Source of the DNA: Mesodorylaimus sp. YZB2_4
Lineage: Eukaryota; Nematoda; Enoplea; Dorylaimida; Dorylaimidae
Length of the DNA stretch: 64,000 nt
Assembly: GCA_030248295.1 (NCBI GenBank)
Contig: JASANH010000239.1
Span: forward strand, 124,001 to 188,000
Direction of reading: 5' to 3'
A program made the position numbers and the translations under genes. A model generated the notes under the pieces. That model ran no database searches. It was given only the letters and a program-made list of their open reading frames with translations, and was not told where the DNA came from. The first letter of the stretch is position 1; each line of letters starts with the position of its first letter. Of this stretch, positions 1 to 12,300 are shown in pieces.

Positions 1-170
1 ATATCATACTTTATCCATGTCCAAGCACTAGTTATTCAGCGCACTAGAAGTCTGAGGAACTTATTTTGATAATCATTTTTTAGCCAGGGGGAGTCGAACC
101 CTCCCCTCTAAGTGCGCTCCCAGCGTGAGTGGCACACACCTTAACCCGCTAGACTACGACGCAGGACAAA
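1..170 (-). mobile_element. tRNA-derived SINE (family 1), reverse orientation
   Basis: Read on the minus strand, this begins with a tRNA-like head with an A-box-like stretch (TAGTCTAGCGGGTTAAGG) and a perfect B box (GGTTCGACTCC). It is followed by a body with TGATTATCA, GTTCCTCAG and GTGCGC, then GGATAAAGTATGA. The same order of blocks recurs at about 11036-11203, 12160-12300, 40345-41285 and 52250-52405. The window edge may cut its tail. It is RNA polymerase III type by structure; whether it is still transcribed cannot be seen. Confidence 0.8.
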
Positions 171-996
171 TGTATTGTGGCCTGTACATGCTTCGGCACC
201 AGACAGGCCCCTATGAACAAAAAAACATATGCCTGAGTTTTTCACTAAAATCTTTTTGCAGATCGTTGCAAACATGGATGTCCATGAAAAAATGGTAGTG
301 AATCCGTGAATAGTCCTCATTATTTGGCACTTTCGCATTTGTTGACGCAATGATTAGCTTTAATTTTTTTTGCTTTTTTTTGTAATGTCAATTCACAGCT
401 TTCTGGTTCTTTACATATTCTTGGTACAAGCTTCAATGAACGTGTATATTATATAAGTGCTCCCTGAATTAAGAATCGGTGGCTAGGCGAAAGGTATGGT
501 GGAGTGTTCAATGATTAATATGGTCAGTTATTTGTCATATTTCAATTTTTGTTGTACTGACTCAACTAATCACGTGACATTTCCTCCGGTTCATGCTGTA
601 CAGTGGATACAGTGCTACGAATTGGCGTATACCCACTTGAGTTTCCTGTTGAGTAGTTAATAAAAGTTGATGGCTTTGTGTGCTAGTTGGCTTGATAGTA
701 TGTTCATGCGACAGGCAGTGCTATCAAATCCTGAGGATTTCACTCTGTTTCTAAATCAATCGGCAAGTTGTCTGCAAGAACAGTTTTTATGTATGAAAAC
801 AATGCGTAAGCGGATTGCTAACTCCTGGTTTACGGCAACCACAGTCACAAGTGATAATTTTATAAGTTCCTAACAACAAATTCTATCTCCATTATTCGCT
901 ATGAACAAAAAAAAGCGTGAAAACACAACATTCTGAGGAAAAATGTGTTCGTTGAGAAAATAAGCATAACTAAAATGTCATTTTTCTTGATCAGTG
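171..996. other. gene-free flank of WDR20
   Basis: No convincing reading frame, RNA gene or repeat was seen beyond the SINE to its left. The short ORFs lack recognisable similarity or codon bias. This is the 3' flank of WDR20. Confidence 0.5.
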
Positions 997-1002
997 TTTA
1001 TT
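997..1002 (-). terminator. polyadenylation signal of WDR20
   Basis: AATAAA on the minus strand (TTTATT on plus) lies 24 nt beyond the WDR20 stop codon, a normal though short 3' UTR arrangement. Confidence 0.55.
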
Positions 1003-1025
1003 TTTTCAATTGCTTTGTTTCTCTT

Positions 1026-4000
1026 TCACACAATTGTTCCACCTGGTAATAAATTAGGACTGCCACCTGGATTTGGTGAATTGATACTGTGTTGATGACT
1101 TAACGCTCCCATTCGACCAGGCCTGGCCCACGTGCAAATAAATCCTTCTTGGCACGCCGTCACGAAACAATCTTCACGAAATACTAAAACGGTTAATCGT
1201 TCGTGGGCGATTTTTTTGTTAATCAATGGTTCGATGGCGGGAACTTCGTGCAAATATGGACATAAATTTGTGCCCAAAACTTTCGGCGAGTCCGTAACAA
1301 ATCCAACATTAGGAACAGAATTTTGATTCGAATTTGCGCTATTGCCACTCCCGCCACCACCGTCCTTGGCGCTATTGGAATTTGAGCCAGCTGAAATTCA
1401 AACTTTTCATTTACTTAAGTCTGTCCGACCGATCTGATGTTCCTGATCAGATATCAGCGATCTATCAGACCGATCCGATATTCCTGATCAGATATCAGCG
1501 ATCTATCAGACCGATCCGATATTCCTGATCAGATATCAGCGATCCATCTGACCGATCTGATGTTCCTGATCAGATATTAGCGATCTACAGTATGTGACCG
1601 ATCCGATGTTCCTGATCAGATATCAGCGATCCATCTGACCGATCTGATGTTCCTGATCAGATATTAGCGATCTATCCGACCGATCTGATGTTCCTGATCA
1701 GATATTAGCGATCTATCTGACCGATCTGATGTTCCTGATCAGATATTAGCGATCTATCTGACCGATCTGATGTTCCTGATCAGATATTAGCGATCTATCC
1801 GACCGATCTGATGTTCCTGATCAGATATTAGCGATCTATCTGACCGATCTGATGTTCCTGATCAGATATCAGCGATCCATCTGACCGATCCGATATTCCT
1901 GATCAGATATCAGCGATCCATCTGACCGATCTGATGTTCCTGATCAGATATCAGCGATCTATCTGACCGATCTGATGTTCCTGATCAGATATTAGCGATC
2001 TATCTGACCGATCTGATGTTCCTGATCAGATATTAGCGATCTATCCGACCGATCTGATGTTCCTGATCAGATATTAGCGATCTATCCGACCGATCTGATG
2101 TTCCTGATCAGATATTAGCGATCTATCTGACCGATCTGATGTTCCTGATCAGATATTAGCGATCTATCCGACCGATCTGATGTTCCTGATCAGATATTAG
2201 CGATCTACAGTATGTGACCGATCCGATGTTCCTGATCAGATATCAGCGATCCATCTGACCGATCTGATGTTCCTGATCAGATATTAGCGATCTATCTGAC
2301 CGATCTGATGTTCCTGATCAGATATCAGCGATCCATCTGACCGATCCGATATTCCTGATCAGATATTAGCGATCTATCCGACCGATCTGATGGCTCGAAC
2401 ACAATGTTGGATTTAGATCATCAAAATTTCCAGTTTTGCTTTACTTGACTTACCTTTTTCTGAATTTCGACTGGACAAAACGAAAGCGCGTCGATGAGAT
2501 TTGCCGCTGGACTCCTTTTTGCCACTGCTACCGCCACCAGAAGATTGTTTGTCAGAATCTGTGGCTGCTGTTCCGGCACTCTGTATCGGACTGGACATGC
2601 TGACGGCCACTGGTAAGTGTGTGAACAGGGTGCTCGTTCGGACACGACCGACTGGTGTTTTCAGTACTTCTTCAGTCAAATCCCACAAACACAATTGAGT
2701 ATCGTGACCGACCGACCCGAATCGATACGACACACCACTCGTGCCCAGTGATCCACTACTGATCGATTCCTTTTGACCCGATCGATTTCGACCACCCAAA
2801 CCACCTGCACCACCGCCCAAACTGGCACTGCCAAAGTTTCGGTACGACATACGATTCACTTGGTAATCGGTGGTTGGATTCAATGCCCGCAAATCTTCTT
2901 CAGAATCCAACGGTAAGTTGCATGAAGACCCGTCGAAACCAATCAAGCTCGTGTAGGCGTCAAAGGCCACCTAAAAATTTAGATTTGTGCTAGAAACTAC
3001 TTGATTTTTAAATGTGAGATAAGTTGAAAGAACTAAAATTGATTTTCTTTTTTGAATTTTCAGTGACTCGAATCCTCTATGCTTTCTGAATCACATCTCT
3101 GCAGAAGAGTAGTGTGGGGGTAAACTCAGTTCCCGCAATGTGGCCTTAAAAGTTTGAATTTCCCGCCTTTTCAAAAACTTTATTTTAAGGACAGCCGATT
3201 CTACATCGACTGATGCTTTTCCTAATGGTAAAAGAGAGAGATTGAAATGTTGGTTAAAGACCTATGTATTTTACAAACACAATCCAGAAAAGGCATGTGC
3301 CATATTTTTAGGTTGATTTTTGTCTGGCCGTGCGGCTGCTGGCACTCCAACTTTTCGAAGCAATGCTACCTGACCCACCAAGCACCCTAACAACTGAGCA
3401 CTCTACAGTCTGTCTGCTGATGATCAAGCTGACTAAACAGCTTCACATACAGCAGAGTCTACCTGCTTGGTTAGTGGCAGCTCGGTCTAACGATAAGCTG
3501 TGTGCAGCATTGGCTACATGGATACACTATATGCGCCGAAGGCGCTGGATCGACTGCTTAGACACATCATGGTGCTGAAAACGGATGTCGCGAATGATAT
3601 TACCTATTTGTGACGCGAATATACACGATATCAAAAAGCGGACAGCGGCATTGAGGAGGAAATAGGATGAGTTGCGCCGTTGAGAGCGGGCACCTCGATT
3701 TGTTAAATTTTTCAAGAATTTAAATTTGCCGCTCCGCAGGTACAGTAGGCCACTTACGTCAGCAAGTTAATGTCTGCTGGAAACGGTACTGAAAGAATGA
3801 CCAAAAAAGACTGAATGCTGGTAGAACATGAATTAAAACACATGCGAAGAAAGACTGAAATGATGCTGGTACCATCGACTGTTAACGAAGAAAACGCATG
3901 GGAGGACTTCAAGGGTTGCATTTATGCAAAATGAATAATCTTGTGTTTACTGTAATCCCGCACACATCTACAGTACGCTGCCCACCTGCAAATTTTGACA

Positions 4001-7000
4001 CAGTGCGGGAAATTTGAATTCTTGAAAAATTTAACAAATCGAGGTGCCCGCTTTCAACGGCCCAACTCATCCTATTTCCTCCTCAATGCTGTTGTCCTTT
4101 TTTCGATATCATGCATATTCGCGTCACAAATAGGTAATATCATTCGCGACATCCGTTTTCAGCACCATGATGTGTCTAAGCAGTCGATCCAGCGCCTTCG
4201 GCGCATATAGTGTATCCATGATTAGACACCGGATCAGGTCGGGTTCAACCCGACCCGACCCGAAAGTCCCTGACCCGAAATTTCGGGCCGGGTTGACCCT
4301 AATTCGTTATAAGTAGTTGAAGTTCCTCGCGATAAAAACCATTCACAAATCATCAGAACGTGGTGGCGTTGGTGTAAAGGTGACTGTGAGAAAATATGAG
4401 ATGGAGACATCTCACGCACGCGAATCTTCATCTTTTGTTATTTCCTAGTTATCCTCAGTAAATGCAATAACGTTCCTTCATATTTCCCACAATAGAGGTC
4501 AAATAATTTTTTAAAAACATCAGATCTAAAAGCGACTAGTAACTGTCCACTGGAGACAAGATTTAAGTAATCCGAATAATAGGCGTGAAAAATAGAGACA
4601 ACTCTGTCATAACTTTCGGAGTCTGAGACAGCTTATCCTTGGAAGTACAAAGAAATACCTAAATATATGAGCCCCAGGCTAGAGTTGCATCTAGTCTTCG
4701 CAAAAGATATTGCTCACAAAGTCATATTGTGCTGGACACTAGCTCACGTCAGAACCTCCACTACTGATGGAGAGATGTGAGGGTACCGATCACTTTTGAA
4801 CACAGCAAACTGTTTTGCAATGGTAACATGGATGGTGGTCAATCATTGGTACATATTTGGTGTTTGGGTACAGACTATATTGCTCTTCCAGCCAGGTATA
4901 CCCCGGAAGTTGTCATATTCAGGGATCAAATGTGATTGTAGATACCCCTACGACCTGCTAAAAGTTATCAATTCCTTCTTATGTTAGAGTATGGCTAGTC
5001 CCACTCATTTATCAGAGTTGAAAAGAATGTTTATGAGAACTCTCACATATGGACCCTTCCCTTTGCAGAAATTACTCAGAAAAATTGGTCATTCTCACAG
5101 CTTACGATTTGTGTGACATTCTCGGAAGTGACGCAGAATGAGAACGTGGAATGAAAGACTTTGTGCATGCATTCATGAAGCATATACTGCAAATCCTGGA
5201 GTCAAACAACTACGAAAAGGTTTCTGTACTTGCTAATTGTAGTAACTTGCAAAATTTCTGTATTTTTTACCCGTTTGACCCGATCTTTCAAGAAAAAGAC
5301 CCGACCTGATTTTGACCCGACCCGACCCGAAAGTACCTGACCCGATCCGGGGTCTATCCATGATAGGCTATCCTGCGGGTTTTTCGAAAAGGCGGGAAAT
5401 TCAAACTTGTGATGCCGCACTGCTGGAATAAAATTATTTCGGATACCCCACAGGAAATAATTATGTCGTACTTACTGTTAATAGTGCGCCACAATTACCT
5501 TTAATATTATGTCGTATTTACTGCTTTGCAGAGATTTGATTCAGGCAGCATGCAGAATTTGGGTGTCAAAACCCAGAAAAACAATCAATTTTCAACCATT
5601 TTGCTACTTGAAAAACATTTAAAATTTCCGCAAATTTGGCGTGTCCTACAGGTTCACTTCCGCTTATACCACCTGCGCACGGTTGGATGGGCGATGCCAG
5701 GTGTTTGAGGGTGGGGGCGGGAGGGACCACTTCAATTTTTGTCTAGCTGGTTTTTGATGAGAAGTATTGAAGAAGGGACAGAAAGAGGGTGTTGGTCGTA
5801 AGTCTTAAAAAACTCACTAAAAAGTCTAGATTTTTGGAGAAATATTCAGAGCTGGACGACGCATAATAACACTCAGATGGCATAAAGTTCTCGTGAACCA
5901 GTGGTATTGCACAATTCGCAGGAGTTAAAAAATTGTGCATGCCTTTCTTGTTGAGACTGGGGGACTGATGGGAGTGGTAGACAAAGGCTCGCGCTTTTTC
6001 TTCTGCTTCTGCTTTGTGGTCTTTTAAGAACAACAAACTCACCTGCGAGACCCAGGATTTATGACCTTGGCCGCGACAAACGAGTCGTTTCTCAATGACG
6101 CTATAAACTGTCACCATATCATCCTCGCCACCAGTCACGATATATTTTGCATCCGGTGACCAAGCTAAGCATAATAAGCCGCCAAAATAGCTACGCAATA
6201 AGCCGACCAACTCCATCGAATGGTAACTGAACACACGAAGGAAACCACCTTGAGTGACGACGGCCAAGAGACGACCATCGGGAGAGAATGCAAATTCGTT
6301 TATTGCTCCATCCGTCATTGTCCAACGATATAACGGATTGCGAGAAGATTTGGCTTTGCATGTGGAGACTGTAAATCCATCGCTCTAAAATGTGCACCAA
6401 TGTAAATCTCAAGTGAAGCCTGGCAAAGCGCCTCCTTCTCAATTACTAATTGTTATGAGAACTTTGAAAAACCCCGCTGCACTTAGATTTTCAGAGACTG
6501 CAAAATGACAGTTTTGTTGAAACCACAAAATTTTAATGTTTTTCCAACATCAAACTTTCCGGTCCTCGAAAAATTTTCTGCTTGTTTTGCCACGCAGCTA
6601 CAACCAAGTACGTATTTTATGTGGTGTCTTAATTCAATGGATGTTAAAAACCTGAAAACTCTGCGTTTTTAAAAATAATTTTTTCTCTATCATCTTTTTG
6701 ACACAACGCTAGCGCGTGCCGCTAGGTGCCGCGGTTGTACCGCGAGCGCGCACCAACAGCGCCACCTAGTGGCAAAGCGCAGACAGCGTTCCTAAGATAA
6801 GAAAGTCAAGGATGGATAATGTTAGACTCAGATTTTTATTTTCCTCAGTAAAAAAGTTGCGTGGAGTTTGTTGGTGGTGCTCAAAAATTAAATGGCGATC
6901 TGACGATCATATTCAGAATATAATTGAGCACCACGACGAAAAAATCAGGCTCTTTTCTCTTACCGATTTGAAAAGTTGATAAACAGGTGCCGTGGGGCCG

Positions 7001-10000
7001 CATTGAAGATCTTCATTATAGACGTACATATGACCACTGGAGTGGGAGACCAAAAAGTGATGTGGTGCGCCTGGGATCCATCGAAGACACGTCACGCGCG
7101 TTTTGTCGATTAATCGCTAAAATCAAAAACGTTTTAAAAAACGATGGCTAAAAATTTTGTGTTGAAATTTAGATGATAAAAAATTTTTGTGAAGAACTGG
7201 CTGCTGCCCCTTGATTAAATTGTTGGATCTGATTAATCCGATTGCTAGTGCAGCCTTCAGTCATCAGTCGCGTTCAACCAGAGCGTCGCGGATGAGGTTG
7301 CAACTGACGACTTTTGCACTTACTTCTTCATTGAATAATTTATTGATTTGACAATCTTTTTTGAACGGATCAATCAATTGTATTTGGCCAGCTGAAAATC
7401 CGACCAACAGCGCGCAGCTGTCGGCTGTTGCTTCGGCTTGGTTGAATTCATGGCATGTGGGAAACGTGCCTTTATAAACGCGTTTATCAATAGGTCTGTT
7501 CAAATCGGATGCCTAAAACGACGAAAATATAGCCAATAAATATGTGGATTCAGGAATGCCTCACTTTAGTATAGAAATGGCCATGAGAAGGCGAGACTAA
7601 CCTGAAGGGTGGGAAGGAGGAACCAGATAGGGCTGGATGGAAGAGGCTACAATTCTGTGCTCCATATAAGACTGTCAAAGTGCAACTCAGATGGTCAGGC
7701 TTGACTGTGCAACCATGTCTGGCAGGCGAAGGAGAGAACATGACTGACCGAAACTCTGACTGTAGCAGGCAAGTCTTGCGGCTGAAACATCAACCCAGCG
7801 GCTTGACGTCTCCCAGCCAGGGGGGATCGATAATTCTATCCCTCTCGCCATGGCCCACCAGGCAGAGGTTATGACAGACTGCACTGACACATCCTTCACA
7901 AAGATGGATACAGTTTGAAGTTTTAGGTGCCAGTGACAATCTATCTCTGCCAAATGACCAATAGTGGCACTCGCAATCAGCTCACAGCAGTCCATGTTTA
8001 AGGGCCATCCATAAACAGCTCTATTTCATGACCACTTTTTGCGACCCCCCTCCGGCACAGGTCGATCTTTATGGACGGCCCCTACCTGATCGTGGGAACT
8101 AAGGGCCAGGTCCCCCAGACAAGTGACAGAGTTTTCCGTCAGCTAATCAAAACTTTCCTAATAATAGCAGTTATTGTGGGGCTTGCCAGACATTTCAAGG
8201 ATTTCCTGACTTCCAGTCCCGAACCCCCTGAGCACCCACCTTCGACACCCCGCCGTAGGGGTAAACGTAAAGTTCACGACCAACATTGAAACAGATACGA
8301 TCACGATACCCGGACGAATCCTCGTCGGGGAGTGTCACGAATGAAACCCGCACTGGCGCGTTGCCAGCCACGTTGTTGCCCTGAAACGAAACTGATAAGT
8401 GTCCTCGATGATGCAGAAATGGCTGGGAAAGGTGATACAGGAGAAATCTCTTGTCAAGCAGGCACATTCAATAGGTGTGCCAAGAAAAGAAACGGCTTTA
8501 GGCATGAAACCGAGTGGAATGATTGAAAACATTTGACAAAACAAACAACTTTCAAGTTTCCCGCCATTCTTAAATTTTAGCGGGAATTCAAATTGATAGG
8601 CTGTTTTAACGAGTTTCTACAGCCTGCTAAAAATCGAGGTCGTATATTTCTTTTGAAACTGTGAGTCGTCGAATTTTTAAAATATTTATTCGAAACTTCC
8701 GTGTTTGTTGGCGATTTCTTCAATGGATTTTGAGAATAAACGGATCCAGGCTCCCAGACACCAGGCCTCAAGTTTTTAACCCTGGCACAAGGAGTTCTGA
8801 TGAGGATTTAAATTTTAAAACTTCCATGAATTCATTAAAGGCCATTTTTCGGAATAGCCTTTGATGCTTATGGCCACTGTAACCAGCTCACCCAGACGGC
8901 GGGAGAAATGAGAGACTGACAGGGTATGTCCCCTGGCGGCCGCCATGGTCAGCGGTTCAGCATTACGTCTAGCCGTATTGCTTGGGAGCGAGTGCGGTCG
9001 TCCCGAGTTCGATCCCCGGTCATGGAGATTGGTATGCGAGCTATAAACCCTCGCTGACCTTAACTCACACAGGGAGCCTGCCATAAAAGCTAGTCATATC
9101 ATGACTGATGGCTGGCTCTAGTCAAAACAAGTTGCAACTTAGTGCCCCAACCCACAAACTTTAAAGAGTCTCTGGCCTATACGTGCCGCTGAAACATCAA
9201 CCTCGGTGGGGGGGGGGGGAGGGTGGGGGTTGAAATCTCCCAGCTTAGGTAGAGTATTGATCTCCCGATTGCCATCTCCCGCCACAGCTATCCGCATTCT
9301 ACTTCGCCAGTCCGACAGGAATATTCAGGCTGATAGACGTGCACCTGGCTGCTCGCCAAAGAGTTTGATCATGATTTTCCCTGCCTTGCTTTAAAATTTC
9401 GCAGATTTGACCAAAACATAAAAATTTGAACTCCCGCCAAGTTATAGCTTATGAATCTGCTGCTCGTGCTTGCTACAGGGCATACTCTGTTTACCAGTTT
9501 ACCAGCACCCCATTTTTAACGCTTCGCCTGGGGACACCTGGTGCACAGAAGTCAAGTTGAACTTTACGCTCGCGTTAGCAGGGCCATGCTGTGCGCCTTT
9601 AAAAGTTCAGTGGCACCCTTTGCTCTGCCCTTTCCTAAACACTGTACGGTGAAGGACGTGGGGTTATTTCTCCCCCCCCCTTCCTAAGTTGACTGTTTTT
9701 CATGCACAATCTATTTCTAGCTGTCTTATACTAGAAAAGCATGCGCTAATGTCACCTGCTGAGGCAAAGTTTATTCTTTTTAGTCATCTTCCAATTAAGG
9801 GCAGAGATAAACATGCTTTCCATCAGATTTCAGTGGTAGGGGGTCTTATTCATGAGACAATCGGGGGGGGGGGGGGGGAACACGCGCAGGGGGTCCTTGA
9901 CATTCTTTCAGTAGCAGCCCCGGGGTTACCAGCACAGGATAACTGTGCCAGAGTGGCCTCCTCTCAGCATCTCATTGTCAGTTCGAAGTAGCGGCATTGC

Positions 10001-10442
10001 CTTCGGGCTCCAGTGACTACATGGCACAGTATTGCACAAATTTTGAACCCGCATTACACTGCCACCAGGAAAAGTGTAAAGTGTAGGGCGCCAGCAGATG
10101 TGGTGTTCGTGCACAAATCTTCACACTGCCACGAGGGAAAGTGCTAAGTGTAAAGCGCAGGCAGTGTTCAAATGCACAAGTAACAGAAGTGTAAAGTAGG
10201 CTTCAAGCAGGTGTGATCAAGTGAACCCAGTGTCTCACCTGATGGGGGTTCAAGGGTACGCGACTGGGTCTGGAATATTCGGACAAAGTCATGAGTTTAT
10301 ATGTTCCTTCTCTTGTAACAAATTGTGATTTAATGGGTTCGTCGACAGCTTTGCCACAGCCGCCACCAGTCACAGCAGCCGCCACGTTCGACGATGACAG
10401 TACGCCGGTGCCGCAGCTGTCATTTTGATAGGCCATACTCAT
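1026..10442 (-). CDS. WDR20: WDR20, WD40-repeat activator of USP12/USP46 deubiquitinases
   Basis: Seven coding exons on the minus strand: 10442-10239, 8380-8240, 7512-7324, 7116-6964, 6384-6043, 2970-2454, 1390-1026. All have GT-AG borders and intact phase, giving 636 aa (human about 569). Diagnostic stretches follow vertebrate WDR20 in order: FVTREGTYKLMTLSEYSRP (exon 1), RICFNVGRELYVY (exon 2), RPIDKRVYKGTFPTCHEF and LLVGFSAGQIQLIDP (exon 3), HSSGHMYVYN (exon 4), INEFAFSPDGRLLAVV, SYFGGLLCLAWSPD and KYIVTGGEDDMVTV (exon 5), YRFGSVGHDTQLCLWDLTE (exon 6), KKIAHERLTVLVF and TACQEGFICTW (exon 7). WDR20 is a WD40 propeller that, with WDR48/UAF1, stimulates the USP12 and USP46 deubiquitinases. 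The extra length is Gly/Ser-rich linker in exons 6-7. Exon 1 has two ATGs two codons apart; the first (10442) is taken. Intron 5 (2971-6042) and intron 6 (1391-2453) hold transposons and a minisatellite. Confidence 0.93.
1424..2392. repeat. 41-bp minisatellite in WDR20 intron 6
   Basis: About 23 head-to-tail copies of a 41-bp unit, GACCGATCTGATGTTCCTGA followed by TCAGATATTAGCGATCTATCT. The core CTGATCAG is palindromic. Variants alternate (ATTAG/ATCAG, CCATCTG/CTATCCG), and a variant with an ACAGTATGTG insertion occurs twice (about 1590 and 2210), showing higher-order duplication. It fills nearly all of the last intron of WDR20. Confidence 0.93.
3517..4220. mobile_element. fold-back (inverted-repeat) element in WDR20 intron 5
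   Basis: Two arms of roughly 220 bp (3517-3735 and 3997-4220) are inverted copies around a 260-bp spacer. The outer ends are exactly complementary: CATGGATACACTATATGCGC at 3517 and GCGCATATAGTGTATCCATG ending at 4220. The arms also share the block encoding GNIIRDIRFQHHDVSKQSI in one reading direction, but the arms differ at many amino-acid-changing sites, so this is probably not a maintained protein. A non-autonomous DNA transposon or MITE is most likely. Confidence 0.8.
4223..5356. mobile_element. non-autonomous hAT-like DNA transposon
   Basis: The 1,134-bp element is bounded by an exact 8-bp direct repeat TCCATGAT (4215-4222 and 5357-5364), the target duplication size of hAT transposons. 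The ends are inverted: TAGACACCGGATCAGGTC on the left, TAGACCCCGGATCGGGTC when the right end is read in reverse. Subterminal GACCCGACCC-type repeats lie just inside both ends. No transposase reading frame was found. It sits inside WDR20 intron 5, directly at the end of the fold-back element, so it inserted after that element. Confidence 0.85.
7780..7875 (+). repeat. dispersed repeat (GCTGAAACATCAAC family), copy 1
   Basis: Starts GCTGAAACATCAAC, then TTGACGTCTCCCAG, then GATCGATAATTCTATCCCTC. The same order of blocks is at 9188-9295 and 18488-18575. It lies in WDR20 intron 2 (7513-8239). Confidence 0.7.
8938..9185 (+). mobile_element. tRNA-headed SINE, family 2
   Basis: A tRNA-like head contains GGTCAGCGGTTCAG and a B box GAGTTCGATCCCC. 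The tail region GTTGCAA...CCAACCCACAAA.TTTAAA is shared with the element at 11480-11920, so the two are probably one SINE family with a common 3' end. It lies in WDR20 intron 1. Confidence 0.6.
9188..9295 (+). repeat. dispersed repeat (GCTGAAACATCAAC family), copy 2
   Basis: Same blocks as 7780-7875, interrupted by a G homopolymer (about 9207-9219) and a G-rich run. It lies in WDR20 intron 1. Confidence 0.65.
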
Positions 10443-11035
10443 TCTTATTATCCATCACAAAATCCATAAGCCGGCGCACCAATAACAAAAAAATAACTTC
10501 ATTCGGAAACCAAAATTGTTCGTTTTTTTTAAATTTTATATATAATCTTCCGACTTAGAATGATGACACGCCAGAAATTATATTTTGCTAAAAAATAGAA
10601 ACAATTTTGTGCATCTTTTTTTTCAGAAAAAGTAATTTATCTTTGCTTACCCGTTTAGGAAGAATTTTTATTCAAAAATTTAACAATAACCTTTATGAAA
10701 AACCGTATTTTCTTGACACAAGGAGCGAAAAATCTCTTATTTATTCGACCATTAAAAAGGAAAAATTTACTCAACCGATAATTGCCCTCGGACAATTGCC
10801 CCCGCGCGCGAAATTCAAATTTTGCAAGAAATCACCTGGCAACTGTGGAAAGGGAAACGGATGCTAGGCTTTATCGAAAAGAGTTTTGAGACTATTTTTG
10901 TCTTCCGCTCAGGATTCTTGCTGCCGAAAAAATCTAAGGTGGCACAAATACACTTCACGGGGAGCGCAGAATTCACCGTCGGGTGGCCCAAGCCGACCAA
11001 TCGGAAAGAAAGTGAACTGTTTCTGAGGACATACT
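10443..11035. other. intergenic, presumed WDR20 promoter side
   Basis: Upstream of the WDR20 start codon. AT-rich, with one GCGCGAAATTCAAATTTTG motif at about 10806 of the kind scattered through the window. No TATA or initiator element can be assigned with confidence. Confidence 0.4.
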
Positions 11036-11203
11036 GTACATGTCACGTCATACTTCATCCGTAGCCAAGCTTTACACAGCGCACTCGAGGACTGAGGAAC
11101 ACAGAAGGGGGCAATCAGCATTTTACCCAGGCGGGAGTCGCACCCTGTTAGTGCACCCAGCGTGAGAGACAGACGCCTTAAGTGCTAGGCCACGACCCAG
11201 AAA
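11036..11203 (-). mobile_element. tRNA-derived SINE (family 1)
   Basis: On the minus strand: CTGGGTCGTGGCCTAGCACT, then TTAAGGCGTCTGTCTCTCACGC, a degenerate B box (GGTGCGACTCC) and the family-1 body. On plus the tail side begins ATGTCACGTCATACTTCATCC. Confidence 0.8.
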
Positions 11204-11479
11204 CACACTGTTACTATAACTTTGCAGCAACAAAACGCATGTGCCTTCAATTGCGCAGCATTTCCGACCTGGTGGGCTTTGCCACCGCCTCCGCCCCGCC
11301 ACAGGGTTCCCAGCCAAATAGGGGATTCAAAGGAGGTTTTAGAGGATTTAGAGCAGAATTCTTCCAGATTTTAAGGAGATTTTGAACAGTTTTTTTGCCT
11401 AACAGGTAGCAAAAGCAACATTTCAATCCTGAAGTTTTACTTATATTCTACCCTGCATGCTACAAATCATCCTCACACA

Positions 11480-11920
11480 AAGTCCGTGGTGGCTTAGTTG
11501 GCTAAGGCGTCGGTCCCACATTGCTTGGGCCAGCAACCCTGACCAGAGGCCGCAGTTCTACTCCGACTGAGGACAGCAGTTTAGTAAGTCAGTCTGCTCT
11601 GGGTGACTCACCCCGTACCGTCGACGGACGCCGAACGAGTAGAGAATCAGGAAACTGGTCCCGAACACCAGTCGGCAAGGTCCCTCCCTTCTCAAACAGT
11701 ATCATCCTGCGACGCTGGTGTTAGCACAGGAACCTCGCGTGGAGGTGCTCCTGGTGGAGACACAAAGGAAAGCTGGTCACCTCACAGCCTTGCTTATCAT
11801 AACATGACTGCTGGCCGGAAATGTGCAAAATGAAAAATGGGTTGCAAGTCCCGTGGGGCAACTGGGGTGGCACGGGCCCAACCCACAAAAATTTTAAAAA
11901 ATCCTTTCACAAAATATACC
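11480..11920 (+). mobile_element. tRNA-headed SINE, family 2
   Basis: The head GTGGTGGCTTAGTTGGCTAAGG matches an A-box region of a tRNA gene. The B box is decayed (GCAGTTCTACTCC). The downstream body ends in GTTGCAAGTC...CCCAACCCACAAAAATTTTAAA, shared with 8938-9185. It is not a functional tRNA gene: the cloverleaf does not close. Confidence 0.6.
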
Positions 11921-12159
11921 TACGCTATGAAAACCTTTGTACTGGCCCCACATACAATAAGTACTTCCTACCTACTTATCCCTTCAAGCCCATCAACTCG
12001 CTAGGCCACGACCCAGCTTTCCTCCAACCGCCAGAGCTCCTACACACTACAATAAACAGACAGCACCCTCGAGCCTAGCGTGCTTTTACCCTGTTGCTGC
12101 AGAATCCCAATGCCAAAACCAACCTATCGTTAAGGCGCTTGCGAAGAAACTGGCTTGTG

Positions 12160-12300
12160 TGGAATCTCGCTTAAGGCGTCTGCCTCTCACACCGGGTGCG
12201 GAGGGTTCGACTCCCGCATGGGTAAAAGATTGTCAATAGATGTGTTCCTTAGCTCTCAAGTGCGCCATCCATGCTTGGCTGTATGACTGATAACTGCGCT
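12160..12300 (+). mobile_element. tRNA-derived SINE (family 1)
   Basis: Contains TTAAGGCGTCTGCCTCTCAC, a perfect B box GGTTCGACTCC, GATTGTCAATAGATGTGTTCC and GTGCGCCATCCATGCTTGGC. The A-box side is partly decayed. Confidence 0.75.

Noticed and set aside
1..170. Genuine tRNA gene on minus
   Set aside because: The head has both internal promoter boxes but is followed by a body shared with four other copies, so it is a SINE.
1424..2392. CRISPR-like array
   Set aside because: Units are contiguous with no unique spacers; eukaryotic intronic minisatellite.
8577..8864. Overlapping plus and minus frames in WDR20 intron 1 as an extra exon
   Set aside because: WDR20 exons 1 and 2 join directly in frame and match the family without additional residues.
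11480..11570. Possible tRNA gene
   Set aside because: A-box region is good but the acceptor stem does not close and the B box is mutated; the SINE-like 3' part follows.
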